64,000 nucleotides of DNA, taken from positions 124,001-188,000 of the forward strand of contig NZ_JAGRQH010000001.1 of NCBI RefSeq assembly GCF_018122595.1. Direction: 5' to 3'. Below the pieces are notes generated by a model that was given only the letters and a program-made list of their open reading frames with translations, had not been told where the DNA came from and ran no database searches. Shown in pieces: positions 62,562 to 64,000 of this stretch. Each line of letters starts with the position of its first letter. The stretch's first letter is position 1. The position numbers were made by a program, and so were the translations under genes. The DNA is from Neokomagataea anthophila (lineage in GTDB: Bacteria; Pseudomonadota; Alphaproteobacteria; Acetobacterales; Acetobacteraceae).

Positions 62562-63290
62562 ATGACCATGCTGAAACGTCGTACCGTCCTACGCAACACT
62601 CTCCTCGGTGCTGTAATGAGTGCTGCCGCCGCCACACTGCCAGTACACGCTCAAGCAGCAGCCCATCCGCTGAAAATTGGCATCATTGGCGCTGGTGACG
62701 TCGCTCAAACTCTTGGTGGCCTACTGATCAAAGCAGGACATCCCATCATGCTCTCCGCCCGCAATGTCCAAGAGGCACAATCCGCTGCGGCAGAACTCGG
62801 TTCACTCGCTTCCGCCGGAACTCCCAACGACGCCGCCAATTTTGGTGACGTTGTTATTCTTGCTGTACCGTATAAAGCCATGCCATCCGTCGGCCAAAAG
62901 CTAAGCCCACTCCTGCACGGTAAAACCCTCATTGATGCAACAAACGCTTATTGGTTCCGCGATGGAAGCCTTGCCGAACAAGCAAATGAAAAAGGGATTG
63001 GTGTGCTAAGCCAAAGCTATTTCCCCGGCGCAGTTTTAATACGTGCATTTAATTCCATTGATATGGCTGTTTTACGTTCTGAAGCCTTTCGTTCCCCGCC
63101 ACGGCTAGCGGTCCCCATCGCTGGAGACTCTCTAAACGCCGTCAAAACCGTCCAAAACCTTGCAACCGAGATGGGTTTTGACCCTGTCCTCACTGGTGGC
63201 CTTGCCTCCGCAACACTCTTCCAATCCGGTCATCCTGGCTTTGAAGTCAAAGACGACGTCAACGGCCTAAAACGCGCATTGGGTCTTTAA
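62562..63290 (+). CDS. Exported NADP-binding oxidoreductase (F420-reductase-like)
   Basis: A 242-residue Rossmann protein of the 'NADP oxidoreductase coenzyme F420-dependent' family. The dinucleotide loop is 'IGIIGAGDVAQTLGG', 'LSARN' follows the second strand, then 'VVILAVPYKAMP', 'LIDATNAYW', 'IRAFNSID' and 'PIAGDSLNAVKT'. Ahead of it is a Tat-type signal: 'KRRTVLRN' with a hydrophobic stretch and 'VHAQA'. A secreted dinucleotide-binding enzyme is unusual, and Tat export of the folded, cofactor-bound protein would explain the signal. The start is ATG at 62562 or the next one at 62568. Substrate unknown. It forms an operon with the cupin. Confidence 0.83.
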   Translation: MTMLKRRTVLRNTLLGAVMSAAAATLPVHAQAAAHPLKIGIIGAGDVAQTLGGLLIKAGHPIMLSARNVQEAQSAAAELGSLASAGTPNDAANFGDVVILAVPYKAMPSVGQKLSPLLHGKTLIDATNAYWFRDGSLAEQANEKGIGVLSQSYFPGAVLIRAFNSIDMAVLRSEAFRSPPRLAVPIAGDSLNAVKTVQNLATEMGFDPVLTGGLASATLFQSGHPGFEVKDDVNGLKRALGL

Positions 63291-63308
63291 AAGCAGCACC
63301 GCATCGTA

Positions 63309-63343
63309 GTGCCGTGAGCGAGCCACTCAGCAGCTTACGGCAC
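63309..63343 (+). repeat. Hairpin after the exported oxidoreductase
   Basis: 11-bp stem GTGCCGTGAGC / GCTTACGGCAC with one G-U pair, 19 bases past the stop. No T run, so a terminator role is uncertain. Confidence 0.45.
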
Positions 63344-63436
63344 ATCATAATAAACGCACCCCGCCTCTTTCTCAGAACCAACAAGACAACGCGTAACCTC
63401 TATTCGCATGCTGCAAAATCATGCACTGTCATCATC

Positions 63437-64000
63437 ATGCGCGTACTCTCCACCCTCACAGCCTTCCTGCTTTCAAGCGTTGTCGCCCATGCGGCAGCGG
63501 AAAGCCCTACGGATATCATTGCCCATGCTCCACAAAGCGCATGGCGAACAATCCCGCCGGAGCAACTCTTGCTCATGACCATGGGGAATGGTCGGCACGT
63601 CCTCATTGCCCTTGCGCCTGATTTTGCCCCCACACATGTTGCCAATATTCTTGAACTGACACGAGCCCACGCATGGGACGCAGGCGCTATCATCCGCGTA
63701 CAAGAAAATTATGTTGTGCAATGGCGCGTCCATAACGAACAGACACCTCCACCCCAGCACTTTGTTACACAGCCCGCAGCAGAATATGACCGCCCCCTCA
63801 CGGGCCTCTCATTTCATCCTCTCACGACACCAGACCCCTACGCCCCACAAGCAGGCTTTGCCTCCGAATGGGCCATCGGAACGGACGGAACACACGCTTG
63901 GCCCGCCCAATGTTACGGTACCATCGGCGTAGCACGAGGCATGCCACCCGATACAGGTGACGGACGCGAACTCTATGTTATCAACGGTGAAGCCCCACGC
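63437..64000 (+). CDS. Periplasmic peptidyl-prolyl isomerase, cyclophilin type (partial)
   Basis: The first 188 codons of a gene that runs off the right edge. It begins with a signal peptide ('LTAFLLSSVVAHAAA'). The mature part reads as a cyclophilin: 'LLLMTMGNGRHVLIALAPDF', then 'VANILELTRAHAWDAGAIIR', and 'QCYGTIGVARGMPPDTGDGR' with 'ELYVINGEAPR', the region of the large periplasmic cyclophilins with 'CYG..GV.R' and 'TG.G.ELY'. It would speed proline isomerisation in exported proteins. ATG at 63437 is inferred from the signal peptide; the ribosome site is poor. The 146 bases before it hold only a hairpin. It may belong with the exported cupin and oxidoreductase. Confidence 0.85.
   Translation, partial: MRVLSTLTAFLLSSVVAHAAAESPTDIIAHAPQSAWRTIPPEQLLLMTMGNGRHVLIALAPDFAPTHVANILELTRAHAWDAGAIIRVQENYVVQWRVHNEQTPPPQHFVTQPAAEYDRPLTGLSFHPLTTPDPYAPQAGFASEWAIGTDGTHAWPAQCYGTIGVARGMPPDTGDGRELYVINGEAPR

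Noticed and set aside
1-64000. tRNA, rRNA, CRISPR, insertion sequences, prophage, attachment sites
   Set aside because: I looked for cloverleaf patterns, repeat arrays, transposase-like motifs and terminal repeats by eye and found none.

Overview
The window reads as a chromosomal segment of an alphaproteobacterium, most likely an acetic acid bacterium (Acetobacteraceae). This is an inference from gene content. The pointers are an edd-eda Entner-Doudoroff pair, a short alphaproteobacterial-type HPr kinase in a cluster with ChvG/ChvI, RapZ and a permease-less PTS, lysA followed by a TIGR02302/DUF4175 protein, and an ornithine decarboxylase behind a structured speF-like leader. I see no rRNA, tRNA, CRISPR array, transposase or prophage. 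Genes are tightly packed, often with 1-4 base overlaps, and almost all look like intact housekeeping genes.

Layout. 1-7 kb: the end of a TonB-dependent receptor, an S1/P1 nuclease, a ribokinase, then a sulfur-transfer operon (two tandem cysteine desulfurases, a [2Fe-2S] ferredoxin, MnmA) and a divergent alpha/beta hydrolase. 7-13.3 kb: an ABC exporter pair, tyrS, a small membrane protein and a DesK/DesR-like two-component system, all on the plus strand. 13.4-18.4 kb: carbohydrate genes (GT4 glycosyltransferase, heparinase II/III-like protein, rpe, AGE-family isomerase). 18.5-27.4 kb: flgD and fliK, a small secreted protein, then purH coupled by overlaps to a YdjM-like membrane protein and a tripartite drug-efflux system. 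27.5-33.2 kb: eda, edd, a NIPSNAP protein and accC-accB-aroQ. 33.3-37.3 kb: RlpA, a YihY/BrkB membrane protein, ornithine decarboxylase with its leader, and an uncharacterised gene behind a Fur-like box. 37.4-41.3 kb: a MoeA-like protein that has lost key active-site residues, manC and ilvE. 41.4-48.8 kb: EI, HPr, EIIA(Man-type), RapZ, HprK, a Rid-like protein and ChvG/ChvI. 49-56.4 kb: grpE, two glycosyltransferases, thrS, infC, an AT-rich glycosyltransferase fused to a discoidin-like domain, and cdd. 56.5-64 kb: lysA, the DUF4175 protein, AzlD/AzlC, an exported cupin, an exported NADP-binding protein and the start of a periplasmic cyclophilin that runs off the window.

How the genes work together. 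edd/eda, rpe, ribokinase and the AGE isomerase fit a cell that handles sugars through the Entner-Doudoroff and pentose-phosphate routes. The PTS proteins have no EIIB/EIIC nearby, so they look regulatory: HprK and EI would act on HPr, with EIIA, RapZ and ChvG/ChvI as outputs. accB/accC and aroQ serve fatty-acid and aromatic synthesis. manC, the glycosyltransferases and the heparinase-like protein point to surface polysaccharide.

The most interesting points are an apparent AUA start codon for infC, the speF-like leader, the degenerate MoeA, the glycosyltransferase-discoidin fusion, the coupling of purH to an efflux pump, and an exported dinucleotide-binding protein next to an exported cupin. 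All assignments come from reading motifs by eye; no database search was run.
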